Shown one piece after another: positions 12,419 to 24,779 of a stretch of DNA of 64,000 bases. The position numbers were made by a program, and so were the translations under genes. The notes under the pieces are model-generated. The model was not told the origin of the DNA. It made no database searches and saw only the letters and a list, made by a program, of their open reading frames with translations. The stretch is from Chiridota heheva (lineage: Eukaryota > Echinodermata > Holothuroidea > Apodida > Chiridotidae), in NCBI GenBank assembly GCA_020152595.1, contig JAIGNY010002236.1:148501-212500 (forward strand). Direction: 5' to 3'. Every line of letters starts with the position of its first letter. The first letter of the stretch is position 1.

Positions 12419-13510
12419 ATTTAAACCCAGGGATCTGACTCACTATACTTTCACCTAACCATATGTGACAAAATATTACGATCAAATATTATTGATTTGC
12501 CAATTCACAAAAAGCCTCACATGTCATTTGGTACAGAATATATCATTCTGATATCCACACGCAAGTTATGACATATTTTACTCGACTACACTGTACAACG
12601 ACGACATAATTCACTGTGGAACTATACTGCTAATGAAAACACGTATCACACAGTGTTTATGACTGTCAAAGTCTTAGTTAGTTTATCTACAACGTCACCC
12701 ACTACGTAAATTGACCGGAAAGGTATAAAGCCCATTTAGCTTAATTAAGTGGAATTGATAGCACAGTGCACGTATGACTCAATTCAAGGTATTGTGAGGT
12801 TTTTAAGACATTGCTGTATGGTTCAGAATGTGTTAAAGAGGCAATATCGTCATATGTGCACAATATTTAGAATTCCTTTCAAATTTTTTGATTGGTTGAA
12901 ATTTTGCTGCGCGATTTGTTGTCTCGTATTGCAAGGTATCAAATTATTTAAAACGCCTTGAAGGTCACAACACGAGATAGCCTAGATGCTTGCGGTGATC
13001 GCAAGTAACGTATTTTTTTCAAATCATGCCGTGAGTTCAAGCCTCGGTAGAATCGTTTATTTTGACTTTTTGCTTTCATCTTCTTCTTTTTTTTTTCTCA
13101 GTAATTTTCATTTGGTGACTATCATTGTAGTATTATAATACTAAAATTTCACTTTCGCTTTCTGACAAAAAAACATTGAAAAAAACAAATAAGTTTCTCG
13201 TCACAGTAACGTAATGCGCTGTGTATGTAATTCTGCACACACAACGTACATGCTAGTTAGTGTCTGGCTGTACTGTGTGGTACAAACAGACAGAGGATCG
13301 GATCTTGCCTCCACAACCGGAAGTGACGTCAAAATAAAGTATCCCCTATTTTTACCGTATTCTACTGAGACGAGCCTCCCTCTTTAATTGTTAATACAGA
13401 TATTTGAATTGTTATAAGATTAATGCAGCAAATATGTAAATGTTCTGCAAATATATATTTTTCATAACAAAGGAACATTCAATATAGAGCCACGTACATT
13501 GTGTTTACGT
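12419..13510. other. No gene seen
   Basis: Single-copy-looking A+T-rich sequence with no coding, RNA or repeat feature that I could support. Confidence 0.5.
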
Positions 13511-13511
13511 T

Positions 13512-13905
13512 TATAGACCTTTTCAAATCTAAATTGGCAATTTCCGGATAACTAATTTAAATAATGTCACATGGCTGAGATTCACGTGTCCATAATGGAC
13601 CGATCGTATATTGGAAGAATCTTATTGACCAATAAAATACTGGAGGAATCTTGCCCGGCTGCACAATTCACGCACGGTATGGGACCAAGCGTATGAAAAA
13701 ATGTTTTCAAGCGCACGTATCATACGTGTGTTATACATGAAGAAAATCCTCGCACATATTGCTGCTCACATTTTTTTCCTCAAACTTGCACCTGAATGGT
13801 TGGAAAACAAAGGAAAAGTTCCCCCAGCATTTGATTAGTCCAAGTACTGAAGAAATCACATTCGGTTTAATTCGGTTTAAAAATGTCTATACTGTACACA
13901 CTTAC
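13512..13905. mobile_element. MITE, family F3, copy 1
   Basis: The ends are tatagaccttttcaaa and, inverted, tttaaaaatgtctata. About 390 bp in all is closely matched by 52,815-53,183, including aatttaaataatgtcacatg and catacgtgtgttatacatga. Several CCAAT-like motifs lie inside (attgaccaata, ggttgg). It is non-coding. Confidence 0.75.
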
Positions 13906-14272
13906 ATGCTAAACCAATGTGTAAATACTTCACGAGGGCATTTATAGAATTTCACAAAATCACTTTACCGAATTATCTGGAATGCCTTAAAAGCTGAAAG
14001 GCATAATAAAGTAAGTATTTTTCATTAAAGGAAAGTGCAGGAAAACATCATTCAAAGCCATTTCAATTATGAAATTCTCATCTGGAAGTATGCATTAAAT
14101 GTTGTTATTATCATTATTATATTTATACCAAATATTTCAAGTGCTCAATTCATAGCAAGAGTGCTCGCAAGCACTGTAATGATAACATAAGAGGGAAAAA
14201 AGTATTAAAAACAAAATACTTTCCATAAATTAGGTAAATAGCAATGTATCCATTTACATGTAACTAATGATT
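13906..14272. other. No gene seen
   Basis: A+T-rich spacer with a small ATT tract near 14,103. No coding or RNA gene recognised. Confidence 0.5.
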
Positions 14273-14273
14273 A

Positions 14274-15086
14274 CAGCTGTAACGATATACCGATTATCAC
14301 TATATACCGATCACCACGATATTCCGATTATCATGATATACCGATTATCACGATATCATGATATTGCTTCTTCCATATCAAAAATACCCGGACTATAACA
14401 TATCGTGATATGGCATATTTGCATGTAAACTGCAAAATTAAAGCAAAAACTTGTGAAACAGAAATCAGACAAATTTGAAATATATGATATCTTAGCATAA
14501 TATTTGCAGCAAATGTGATTCAGACCCCTAGCTTATCTGTTTCACTGTCTCCCACCCATATGCCCACCCTGCCCCCATGGAGGTCCGCCCTGTCCTTATG
14601 AGAGCACAAAATGATTTTTTTAATATTTTTTTTTAAAGATTTCTAATTTTTTAAATTAGCCTAATAAAATACCTTACATGGATACAGAACACAGAATGGT
14701 AGCATAGTAAGCAATTGTCCTCTTTGACTATGACTGGTCCTTATCAGTCAGAATAGTTTCATTCTGAGGTACAGTATCATTAGAGCTTCTTACTAGGGAA
14801 TTGACCCCTGGACTCCACGCCGAAAAGACGCAGCGCTTTGCGCGTGCATTAATGTGCCCCTGAACAAGTCTAGCACCCTGCCCCTTTCTAAATCAAGCTA
14901 GGGGTCTGTGATTCTTTTGTTTCCCTCCCTTAGGCCTATATCTTAAATTTCATGGAAAACTTTAGATTTGTATGAGAAAACCCAAGCAGTTTTCTACAGA
15001 TCATGACACATATATCGCGATATATTGATTTATCGCGATACTTTTCTCCACGATAATCAATATCTGATTCACCCATCGTGGCAGCC
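14274..15086. mobile_element. TIR element of the GCTGTCACGATA family
   Basis: The left end is cagctgtaacgatatacc and the right end is the inverse, atcgtggcagcc. Subterminal tandem motifs (ccgattatcacgatat, tatcgcgata) resemble those of the elements at 7,803, 17,532 and 43,019. No target duplication was recognised. It carries a nested MITE at 14,522-14,907 and no transposase. Confidence 0.65.
14522..14907. mobile_element. Nested MITE with 13-bp perfect TIRs and 7-bp target duplication
   Basis: The ends are agacccctagctt and its exact inverse aagctaggggtct, giving a 386-bp element. It is flanked on both sides by GTGATTC (14,515-14,521 and 14,908-14,914). Interior sequence is shared with 10,735-11,154 (inverse) and with 30,480-30,840. 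The size and ends suggest a hAT-like non-autonomous element. Confidence 0.88.
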
Positions 15087-15721
15087 CCATAGAAGATAGA
15101 CAACAAAATGTTGAACCATTAAATGTGTCTATAGATGAGCAGACCAGGAGAAACACTTTTTACCATAATGATGATTTAATTCGTGGAACAGTCTGTGTCA
15201 ACGTTTGTAGGAACCTCAGTGATCTGGTTTTAAAAAGAGATCATTATTGTTATACTGTATACATGCAGGGAACAAATAACAGCTCCCTGATGCATGGGGC
15301 ATGTAGTGCCTTAAAAATAGTAGAGGGATTTTAAAAGATATTCGAGCTGCCACGAGATTTTCTTTTCTATAAATTGTAATTGAAACATAAATTAAAACAT
15401 AGAGAAGATGCAAACATGATATTACAAGTATCTGCATTTTTTAGTACTTTTTATCTAAAAGAAGTTTTATTCACTTTTTATTTTTATTTTCTTTAATTTT
15501 TTTTAGGGGGAGGGGTTTACTGGGAGTGGGGGAGTAGAGGGTTGGACTAGAAAAGACTACTTTTTTTTGTCCTTTATCTTTCCTTTTATCTGCATACGTT
15601 TACAGCTACTTTTGTATTCTACTGCAGTAATCATTTTATATATCAAAATCTGTGTTAATACTTGTTAAGTTGTTTGTACCAACCTTTTGCTAGAATTTAT
15701 GTATATTCTTGTACAGCTGAA

Positions 15722-16306
15722 TTAACCCTTACTCTACCAGCACTTTTTTGGAAATGCACCTGGGAGGTGGGGTCAACAATGGGGCACCCAAAATGGCAAT
15801 AATATCGTCCCATGGTAGAGTAAGGGTTAAGCACAGGCTGATTATTAAGGGGTCCTCTGGCTTCCGAGCAGCAAAGTCAGGCTCGTTCCACTTCAGTGAC
15901 CCAGTGGGCCGCCCACCAGGACCATGCTGCATATATTTTTGAGTTGGCACACGTGTCGCGAGTTGATTAACCCTCACTCTACCAGCACTTTTTTCGAAAT
16001 GCTCCTGGGAGGCAGGGTCAAAGATGGGGCACCCAAAAAGGCAATAATATCGCTGTATGGTAGATTAAGGGTTAAGCACAGGCTGATTATTGAAGGGTCC
16101 TCTGTCTTCCGAGCAGCAGAGTCGGACTCGTTCCACTTCAGTGACCCAGTGGGCCGCCCACCAGGACCATGCTGCATATATTCTTTAGTTGGTACACGTG
16201 TCGTAGGTTGATTAAGCCTTACCCTACCAGCACTTTTTTGGAAACGCGCCTGGGAGGCGGGGTCAAAGATGGGGCACCCAAAACGGCATGGTAGAGTAAG
16301 GATTAA
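15722..16306. repeat. piggyBac-like MITE amplified as a 245-bp tandem array
   Basis: Three copies of a 95-109-bp MITE occupy 15,722-15,830, 15,967-16,075 and 16,212-16,306. Copy 1 begins TTAACCCTTACTCTACCA and ends in the exact inverse TGGTAGAGTAAGGGTTAA. Copies are separated by a conserved 136-bp spacer. The TTAA borders followed by CCCT are as expected for piggyBac-type insertion. Short frames on both strands are products of the palindromic structure. Confidence 0.88.
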
Positions 16307-16439
16307 AGATGGGAAATGAATCAAATCAAATCAACAACACTTTTGTTATCAATGTTAAACACTATACTGTTGGTTTAAAGGATTATTTAAGCAGTGAAAC
16401 AAGTCCATCTTATATGAAAGAGGACTTCAAGAGAAAGGG

Positions 16440-16565
16440 AGACCTCTGTGGTCTAGGGGTCATAGGGTCAGCAAGTTAGAGGTCCTGTGCTCAATTCGCA
16501 GTGCTTCACAACTGGTTTATCAAATGGCCATGGACAGCTCTATATAAAAGTAGCTGTCGAGAAAG
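16440..16565 (+). repeat. tRNA-derived SINE head (fragment)
   Basis: It has a tRNA-like A box (tggtctaggggtc) and a B-box-like stretch (gtgctcaattcgc) 40 bp apart, followed by cacaactggtttatcaaatg, which matches the body of the SINE at 60,850 (cacaactggttatcaaaggc). It does not fold as a functional tRNA. Confidence 0.6.
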
Positions 16566-16770
16566 GGCTGTTAAACTATACCCAATCATCCACTGTAGCT
16601 ACATGTACTGTACATGTACCTATCTACCAAATGAAGAAAGTGGTGAAGAAAGCATTCCAAAATCTTATTCCGTCAAGGATCCGACAAGTTTAAATATAGC
16701 TGAAGTTATTGCAGGAAAAATATACTTTCAGTTTGTTTTCATCTTTATTATGATTTTGATTGAATATATA

Positions 16771-17090
16771 TTGGGCCCATAAACAGTCAGGCCACACCTT
16801 GACTTTCTTCAAATTGGGCACATGGTTCCCCAGATTATATATTGGGCCCACAAACAGTCAGGCCAAACCTGGATTTTCTTTAAATTGGGCACATGGTTCC
16901 CCAGATTATATATTGGGCTCCAAAAACAGTCAGGCCAACCCTTGGCTTTCTTCAAATTAAGCACATGGTTCCCCAGATTATATATTGGGCCCATAAACAG
17001 TCAGGCCACACCTTGACTTTTTTCAAATTGGGCACATGGTTCCCCAGATTAGATATTGGACTCCACAAACAGTCAGGCCAAACCTGGACT
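16771..17090. repeat. 71-bp tandem array
   Basis: Units start at ttgggccc (16,771, 16,842, 16,913, 16,985 and 17,056), each with aaacagtcaggcca, ttcaaattgggcac and atggttccccag. About 4.5 copies. Open frames here are repeat translations. Confidence 0.95.
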
Positions 17091-17187
17091 TCCAGAAAAG
17101 GTTTGCTACTATAATTGTCTTTTAATTGTAAAGCAAATATGCTTAAGTTGCCTCTACACATCCATATACCTTTAAATATTCTAAGAT

Positions 17188-17270
17188 CATCTGATTTGGT
17201 TTGTTGAGCTTTAGCGGCACCACGATCATCTGGGGGTACATCTCTTCCTCCCATTTATCCATCTCTCCAT
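17188..17270 (-). mobile_element. 3' tail fragment of an RNase H-bearing LINE
   Basis: The stretch ggtttgttgagctttagcgg followed by caccacgatcat is the same 3' untranslated end seen at 29,193, 46,828, 56,169 and 61,575. Confidence 0.5.
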
Positions 17271-19880
17271 CATACCGCAAATCAAAATATTTGATAAAAC
17301 ACAAGTTGCAGCTATTAGACTACAGCAAACTCATTTGAAATAAATACACTGTTCTACTAATTTCTAGCATATGTACTGTAGGTCTACAGTTGCATGAACA
17401 GATGGCACAGGACAGAGCTAATGAAAATGTATACAATCATGTAGCAAAAATAAATCAATAACTCAATCGGAATTCACAATGCAAGGTGTGATCCATTTGG
17501 CATACTATGGTAGTACAGTGTTGTACGTACAGTAGGGCTGCCACGATAATCCTCCATCTGCATATGAAAATTATCACCTTAATTGTGATATCACAATATC
17601 ATGAATAATTTATCTTGTAGTATTCCTGTGAAACTTAATTTTGATGATTATTGAATTAAATTCTTCTGTTTTTACTCTGTTCTCTACATCTATTTAGATT
17701 TTGATTTGAAAATAACAAATAAATCCTAATTTTCGTTGCATTTAACAAAGGAATTATACAGAATTTGAAAAATGTGTTTAACTTTTTGAATTCCCTGTGA
17801 AATTGTTCCGAAGATGATAACAGTGGTGTCTTATAATGAAAATAATGACATCAAATCAAAGTTTCACTGACTACATCATGAATCGAAGATAGTCAGGGGG
17901 TTGTCCGGATCATGTCAACTTTTTGGATGGAAATTCTGTTAATTTTAGCACATTTTATTCAGAGTGAAAAATTAAAGATACACCCTACTTCGGAGGGTAG
18001 TTCTTAGTTGGACTCCAACCCTCTTTTTGAAAAGTCTTCAAAAAAACATTGGAACCTTTCAAAATGCTCATAACTTAAATCTAACCAGAACATCAATGAT
18101 GTTGAAGCTCAACAACATTTTGACGTGGCGAATGTCAGTAGTGGTTGTTTTTCGTTGAAACAGGTTTTCTAAATTTAATCCTCTTCATCAGGTTTACCTG
18201 CAGCATGTTGATCTCTTATATAAGCAGGGGTGGCATAGGGTGGCAGGGGTGGCATGGTGCCAGGCATGAATTTGGGGGTGGGGAGGAACAAAGGCAGCAG
18301 TCTAACACTGAGGCATTATTTCATATCACTATAAAAAATGTTAAATTTTGGCCTTTTCTGCAGGCAAATATTTTTTGAAATCAATACATATATAAAATTT
18401 ATGAGTTTAGTGATTTTTACTTCATTATAGCAATGTCTGAAAAATTATGCTTCTAACAAGAAGCTAAATCCTTTTTGTATAAATTATAGGCCTAGTGTAA
18501 TGTATGTTCCAAAAGGTTGTCATCATTGCTCCCAGTTAAGTTTTCAAATGCATTAGCCTATCACCTATTTAAAAATAATGTATTGAACAGAAGAACTGGG
18601 CGGGAAAATAGGGCTACACAAAAAAAAAAATTGATGTGGAGAGGGCAAGTAACACGGTCATTCCGCCAATATTATTGGGCTACACCACTGTATAGGTTTT
18701 TCCCATGGAGAGGGGATGAGGGTGGCTTGCAAATGCTTTTTCAAATGCATCATCACCGAATTAAGATTAATGTATTGAACACAAAAAGTATCTGATGTGG
18801 AGGGGGCAAGACTAACACCAATGCAAATTATTAATAATGGGCTTTTACACTGTCATGACTGTAATGTCGGTAGAAAATCCATCGTTTGTACATCTCATCA
18901 GAAAAAAGAACAAATAATGTGGCTTATAAACAAAGAAGAGAGTCTGCAGTAAATGTGAGTTGAGTCAAAAATGTAATTAAGATTCGCAAGTGGTCAAAAA
19001 AAAGGAATTTTCGTATACGGTTCGAAAGTCGCGTTAGAAAGTGACCAACCTTTTTATATATATGTATTAGGCATAGGTCTAAGTACAATATATAGGTTGC
19101 CATAACGCTAGGAACACCTGTGGTCCCAACACCTTAAAGATTTGCTAATCATTGTTTTTTGCATTGAATTATATGTATAACTAAAAATATGTTCATTGCT
19201 TGCCCCTCCCCTATCATGTTTTGCCCCGACCAAAATATCTACAGCCGCCAGTGATTGGAATTACTGTAATGTGCATTACATAATTGTCAAGTGCTCACAA
19301 GTTCACATCTGAAATCCAGCAAGACTTATAACAGTCTATATAGAAAGTATTTCCATCATTCAAAATTTCCATTCATCTTTTAAATGTATGTCTAAGCCCC
19401 ACCAACTACAAAGTCTACTTGCGTGGTAAACAAACACATAGCGCTAAATTTGATTTCTACCACAATGCATCACTGTATAGTGATACACATAAAGCCAGCG
19501 GGCAAAGTCTAGTTAGGCTAAAGAAACAGTTAAAAACATTACGGTACACTGAAAAGAGTGTTGTGTAAATGTCAGATGTTGAAATGATATTTACCAACCC
19601 TCTGTGATGATCAAGCTTACAAAAGGTCAGGATTACCCACATTCCAACAGCTTATAAAAGTGAAAAATTAGGTTTATCGAATGAAATTAGATATAATGCA
19701 GCGTGCATGGTATGTACAACACTGCGTATCGCCATGTGTAATACTGTAGTTTAAAACATATAAGGTACATGTAACTTAAAATAATTGCAATTTTCTCACA
19801 TCAAATGTTAGGACATCAAAAACACAACATTGAATGGTCTACTCGTTCCAAAATAAGTTGTGATATACAGGAAGTATAAA
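17271..19880. other. No gene seen; repeat debris
   Basis: Holds an agggctgccacgata terminus at about 17,532 (family of 14,274), G-rich low-complexity sequence at 18,225-18,290 (ggggtggcat units) and scattered A+T-rich sequence. No exon or RNA gene was recognised. Confidence 0.5.
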
Positions 19881-19889
19881 GAGACATGT

Positions 19890-20550
19890 ATCGTCAAAGG
19901 ATGGTCAAGCATGTCCATCTTATATGAAAGAGGACTCAAAGGAAACAAAATGGTAAAGAAAGCATTCAAAAATCTTATTCCGCGAAGGAGCTATTTAAAA
20001 GATTATTTCAAAGGTCAAGCAAGTTCATCTTATATGAAAGAGGACTTCAAAACACACAAAATGGTAAAGAAAGTATTCAAAAATGTTATTCCATTAAGGA
20101 GATATTTTGGTATGATTTCTGTAAAAACGACTGAATTCAGACTAGTTGTGACATCACAGCCTCATATTCCTCAAAGTCTTTATGTATTTTAAAGAAAGTT
20201 TATTTAATTTTTTCACGATTTAAATCATTTTTCTTTAAACTTTTTTCAGGTGGTATATTATAAATTCCCTTCCTAAATTCAGTTTTATTACTTTTTTGAC
20301 ATATCCCATGGTTTTATAAGCCACAAAATTGAAGGACAAAATATGATACAATACATCAAGACTTTCAGAAATCTGAGGCTATATATGACATCACAACTAG
20401 TCTGATTTCAGTCATTTCTATACAAATGACACCAAACTTTCAACTTGAATATCTCCTTAACGGAATTAGATTTTTGAATACTTTTTTCAATATTTTGTTT
20501 CTTTTGAAGGCCTCTTTCATATAAGCTAGACTTCCATGACACCTTTAAAG
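19890..20550. mobile_element. Foldback MITE, family F2, copy 1
   Basis: The left arm contains catcttatatgaaagaggac, aaatggtaaagaaag, cttattccg and aaggag, and is itself partly duplicated (19,905-19,995 and 20,015-20,110). It reaches actagttgtgacatcacagc. The right arm (20,380-20,545) is the inverse: gacatcacaactagtctgat, aatatctccttaacgga and cctctttcatataag. The centre of about 200 bp is shared with 21,830-22,010. It is non-coding. Confidence 0.88.
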
Positions 20551-21556
20551 AAATTACAGCATTGTACTGTAGTAACTTTATTGAATGTCACTGTAGTTTC
20601 TGATTTAAATTCCCAAAAACTTGCATTTGGTAGTTAGGGAACAAATAATATTTTATACATGAATTTCACTTTCCTAATTGTTTTCCAGTTTGCCAAAAAC
20701 TTTACATTTCTTATATTTTGTTTCAATTTCATTTTATTTTAATACTCATTTGATTTACTTTTATATCTTTTATTGCGAATAAGTTATCATACGGCCTCTA
20801 CTCAATTTTTGTGACATTCTTTGCTTATTTTTAGGCCGGCCTTCGCAATGGTTTTGTGGTGGTTATTGTAGGGCTAGAACCAATTCCGTGAAAATTTTCC
20901 AAAGTCTATTTTTATAAGACTTGGAAGTTCAATTCAATTTGTATTAGGTGGGTAAGGAGGGAGGAGGGGGGGGGGGAGGTCAGTTTTAAAGTTTAAACTA
21001 ACAGAAATTTGGCCGTTTAGACTATTAAACAAAAATGCACAGCCGTAATTGGGATTTTCCACAATAGATTTGTCGTAGTCAGCACTTTTATATAACAGCC
21101 TGCCTGCAAACCGATACTATCAGTTTGACCTAAGGAACCAATTATTTTCAGCTCCTACAGAACTCAACACAGTATAAAATATCAATAAAATGTTGGCTCA
21201 TCCCACCTGAATTTGACGTCTTATCTGTTTTTTCAGTGCTTTCGTCTGGAGATGAACAAGTGAAAGGCCTTCTGGCAACTATCTGGAAGACTTCTTGGCA
21301 TTACAAAGAAAGAGAGAAATCTCTCAGGTTTTGAAATATGAAAATGCCTCGGCTAAGGACTTTGATGAAATTGATTAATAAATTCACAAAAGAGAAAGGA
21401 GATCTGAGATCAAACAGTAGAAGTTAATGGTATTTAATAATCAGGAAAATCCTGGTCTTGTCTAGGGTCACTTATAACTACAGAACTTTTTTTTTTTTTT
21501 TTTTTTTTTTTAATTCTGGTCAAAAATATGTTATGGAGATTAAAATGTGTTCTTAT

Positions 21557-21595
<39 letters not shown>

Positions 21596-21714
21596 TAATG
21601 GTTTAATGTCTGGTTTAATATGAATAGGTCTCAATTATATCTAAAGAAAGAAAAATACATTTCTGCACTACAATTGTTTACAAAATCCCCCCCAAAAGTG
21701 GCATTTTTATTCTA
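20551..21714. other. No gene seen; homopolymer tracts
   Basis: Contains a G-rich run near 20,966 and two long T tracts at 21,487-21,511 and 21,560-21,595. No coding or RNA gene was recognised. Confidence 0.55.
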
Positions 21715-22180
21715 CATTAAGGAGATATCTAAGTTTAAAGTTTGGTATCATTTCTGTTAAAAACAACTAAAATCAGACTAGTTGTGATGTCACAGCCTCC
21801 GATTCCTAAAAGTCTTTATGTATTTTAAAGAAAATTTATACAATTTGTTCACTATTTAAACTATTTTTCCTCAAACTTTCTTCAGGTGGTATGTTGTAAA
21901 TACCCTTCCTAGATTCAGTTTTACTACTTTTTTGACATATCCCATGGTTTTTAGGCCACAAAATCGTAGGACAAAATATGATAGAATACATAAAGACATA
22001 AAGGAATCTGAGGCTATGACATCACAACTAGTCTGATTTCAGTCGTTTTTACACAAATGGTACCACTTTAAACTTACTTATCTCCTTAGCAGAATAAGAT
22101 TTTTGAATATTTTCTTCACCATTTTGTTTCTTTTGAAGTCATCTTTCATATAAGATAAACATGCATGACCACTGAACTAA
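21715..22180. mobile_element. Foldback MITE, family F2, copy 2 (left end truncated)
   Basis: It starts inside the left arm (ttaaggagatatctaagttt), passes gactagttgtgatgtcacag, and closes with the inverse arm ending gaccactgaactaatc at about 22,185. The interior matches copy 1 (ggtatattataaa- and cccatggtttt-type sequence). Confidence 0.85.
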
Positions 22181-22185
22181 TCCTT

Positions 22186-23460
22186 TAAATGTAATTTATA
22201 TTAACATAAATCAAATTGACCTAGGACATGCACATTCATCATGTCAAAGTGAAATATTGCCTTTGAACATTCATCACTACAGTAGTTCGCCTACTGTACA
22301 GTACAGTACATGTACATGTATATCAAAGCAGGGATGATTCATAAAGGTTATATGTAGGGGCGGTGAAGCATTCAAAATATTGGGGGGTAATGAGATCAGG
22401 TGACATGTGATAACAATATTGGGGGGATAATTAGGTCGGGTAACGTGTTTACATATGTTCACCTAAAATTACTGGGAGGACTGCAAGCCCCCCATGCCCC
22501 GCCCCTGTCAGTACCATGTTGTGCAAGAAAAGTATACATGTATTGTAGGTGCACTGTATTTGAATATTCTAACTTACTGTAGAACCACTCAAGAAAATTT
22601 CCTTGAACTTTCATAAAATTTCCTTCATTGGCATAAAATTTGCTTCAATTTTCGTAAAATTTCATTCATTTCCGTGAAGTTTTCTTAAATTTTTAGGAAA
22701 TGTTGCCAATTTTTACCAAAATTTATATTAATTGTATGTACCCCCCTTCCCCCCTCCCTCTCCTTTCCCCAGGCTATACAAATAGTTTTTGGGCCATGAT
22801 AAGAGACTCGTACATCTCTGTAGGTTTGTTGGGGACAAATAATCAAATTTGCCCACCTCTCAATGTCAATTATCTTCCTATGCAACTGGCACCAGCCTAT
22901 TACCTTTAGTATAAAGACAAGGAACAGTTATGGACAAATTGCATTTGACAGATGGATTGTCATGCATAATGTACTGCTAAACCACTAAGCTGAATGGTGC
23001 TAAAAATAGACTGTGTACCTGTATCAGTACTGTAAATCAGAAATTGGCTCATGTTTCTGTAATTCGATCAGCAACCTTCCAAGTAAAGATATGCTTTAAA
23101 TCAGTAACAGTTCTGTACTAGCACAAAATTAGCATTACAGTACAGTACATGATATCACAGCAGAAAGGAGGATGGGGACTTAATATGTCAAATGTAAAGG
23201 GCAGATGCGTGCATAGAACAGAAGCTTGGTAATACATGTATCTCTCCAGGCTTTGGTTATGAATCAACGACAAAGACAGGCTTAGGTTTGAGCATGGAGC
23301 TATTAACAAATAGCTCCATGGTGTGAGGCCCTGTTTGTTTGTTTGGTGAAACTTACCCCAGGGGGAGGTGGGGAGGGGGAGAGGAGGCGCACTTCCATAC
23401 TAAAGTGGTAGGTATGTGCCACCCAGAATTTCAAAATTGGACTGCAGTATGAGAGATTCT
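22186..23460. other. No gene seen
   Basis: Contains tacagtacatgt-type runs (22,298-22,320), a tttcnttaaatttt low-complexity stretch (22,600-22,700) and G/C-rich homopurine tracts. No gene recognised. Confidence 0.5.
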
Positions 23461-23464
23461 TTTG

Positions 23465-23665
23465 GTAATTATAGTATAAGTTTATGATTTTGATACCTGC
23501 AGTATGAAAATAAGTGATTTTTGATACCTGCAGTACAAAAGTGATTTTTTGATACCTGCAGTACGAAAATAAGTAATTTTTGAAACCTGCAGTATGAAAA
23601 TATGCAATTTTTTAGACCAGCAGTATGACAGATTAGATTTTTGATACCTGCACTACAAAAATTCC
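23465..23665. repeat. ~31-bp degenerate tandem array
   Basis: About six units of gatacctgcagtatgaaaat plus a variable agtgattttt segment. The minus-strand open frame is a translation of it. Confidence 0.85.
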
Positions 23666-24352
23666 GAAAAAAAGGCAACTGCTCGAGCAGCACATGTATA
23701 TATACATCACATATGGAAGTGCCCCCACCCTCCCGGGAAACTTACCCCAACCAAAACAGCAAAAGTCAAATTGTGCCCCAGAGGATAGACTATACAATTA
23801 CATTAGGTTAGAACTACTATACAGCAGAAAGACTGCTTTACTTACAGTATTTACAGTACAGTATCTTGGCTACAGTATGTACAAAGCCCAAAATAATATA
23901 AAAGTTTGTTTCCGATTCAAGTTTCCAAATTAAGATCAAAATGATTTTATTAAATACTTAAACAAAATTTATTCCACTTTTTAATTTGAAAAGTTTTGAA
24001 AACTTTCACAAGGAAAAGATGAAATAATTCATTATTCATATAGAGCCTACTGTACCAGATATTAATTTAACATGTTTTTTTTCAGTTGTTGTTTTTTATA
24101 GCAAAAACATTTCTTAGGGTCATCACTTTATCTGAACAGGTGCCTAGTTTCAATTTTTCAGAGGGGTGCTTCATCCTGCCCCTCATTGCCTCCACCCTGC
24201 CACTTTTCACTAAGCTCTCTACATTTTGTTCATAAAAACATACTTTTGAGAACTATTTTGCCTTTTCATGCTGATAAAAGTTCCACAAAAATCAAGTCCT
24301 CAAGAACACTATTTGTTGTATTGATCAGTCCCTTTATTTCCATTTCAAAGTG

Positions 24353-24778
24353 TCCTCAAATCTGCCCTTAAAGTGCCCTCAAAGTACCCTCAAACCTGCC
24401 CTCAAAGTACCCTCAAACCTGCCCTCAAAGTGCCCTCAAACCTGCTCTCAAACCTGCCCTCAAAGTGCCCTCAAACCTTCCCTCAAAGTACCCTCCAACC
24501 TGCCAATAAAGTGCCCTCAAACTTGCCCTCAAAGTGCCATCAAACCTGCCCTCAAAGTGCCCTCAAACCTGCACTCAAAGTACTCCAAACCTGTCCTCAA
24601 AGTACCCTCAAACCTGCCCTCAAAGTGCCCTAAACGTGCCCACAATCCTTCCCTCAAAGTACCCTCTACCCTTAAACCTGCTCTCAAAGTGCTCTCAAAG
24701 TGCCCTCAAACCTGTCCTCAAACCTGCCCTCAAAGTACCCTCAAAGAGCCCTCAAACCTGCCCTCAAAGTGCCCTTGT
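24353..24778. repeat. 23-bp tandem array (CCCTCAAAGTxCCCTCAAACCTG)
   Basis: About 19 imperfect units alternate ccctcaaagt(a/g) and ccctcaaacctg. All three forward frames stay open for 80-160 codons because the unit lacks stop codons and its length is not a multiple of three. These are not genes. Confidence 0.95.
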
Positions 24779-24779
24779 T

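Noticed and set aside
15729..16324. Overlapping frames on both strands
   Set aside because: Produced by the palindromic piggyBac-like MITE and its spacer. The repeats explain them fully.
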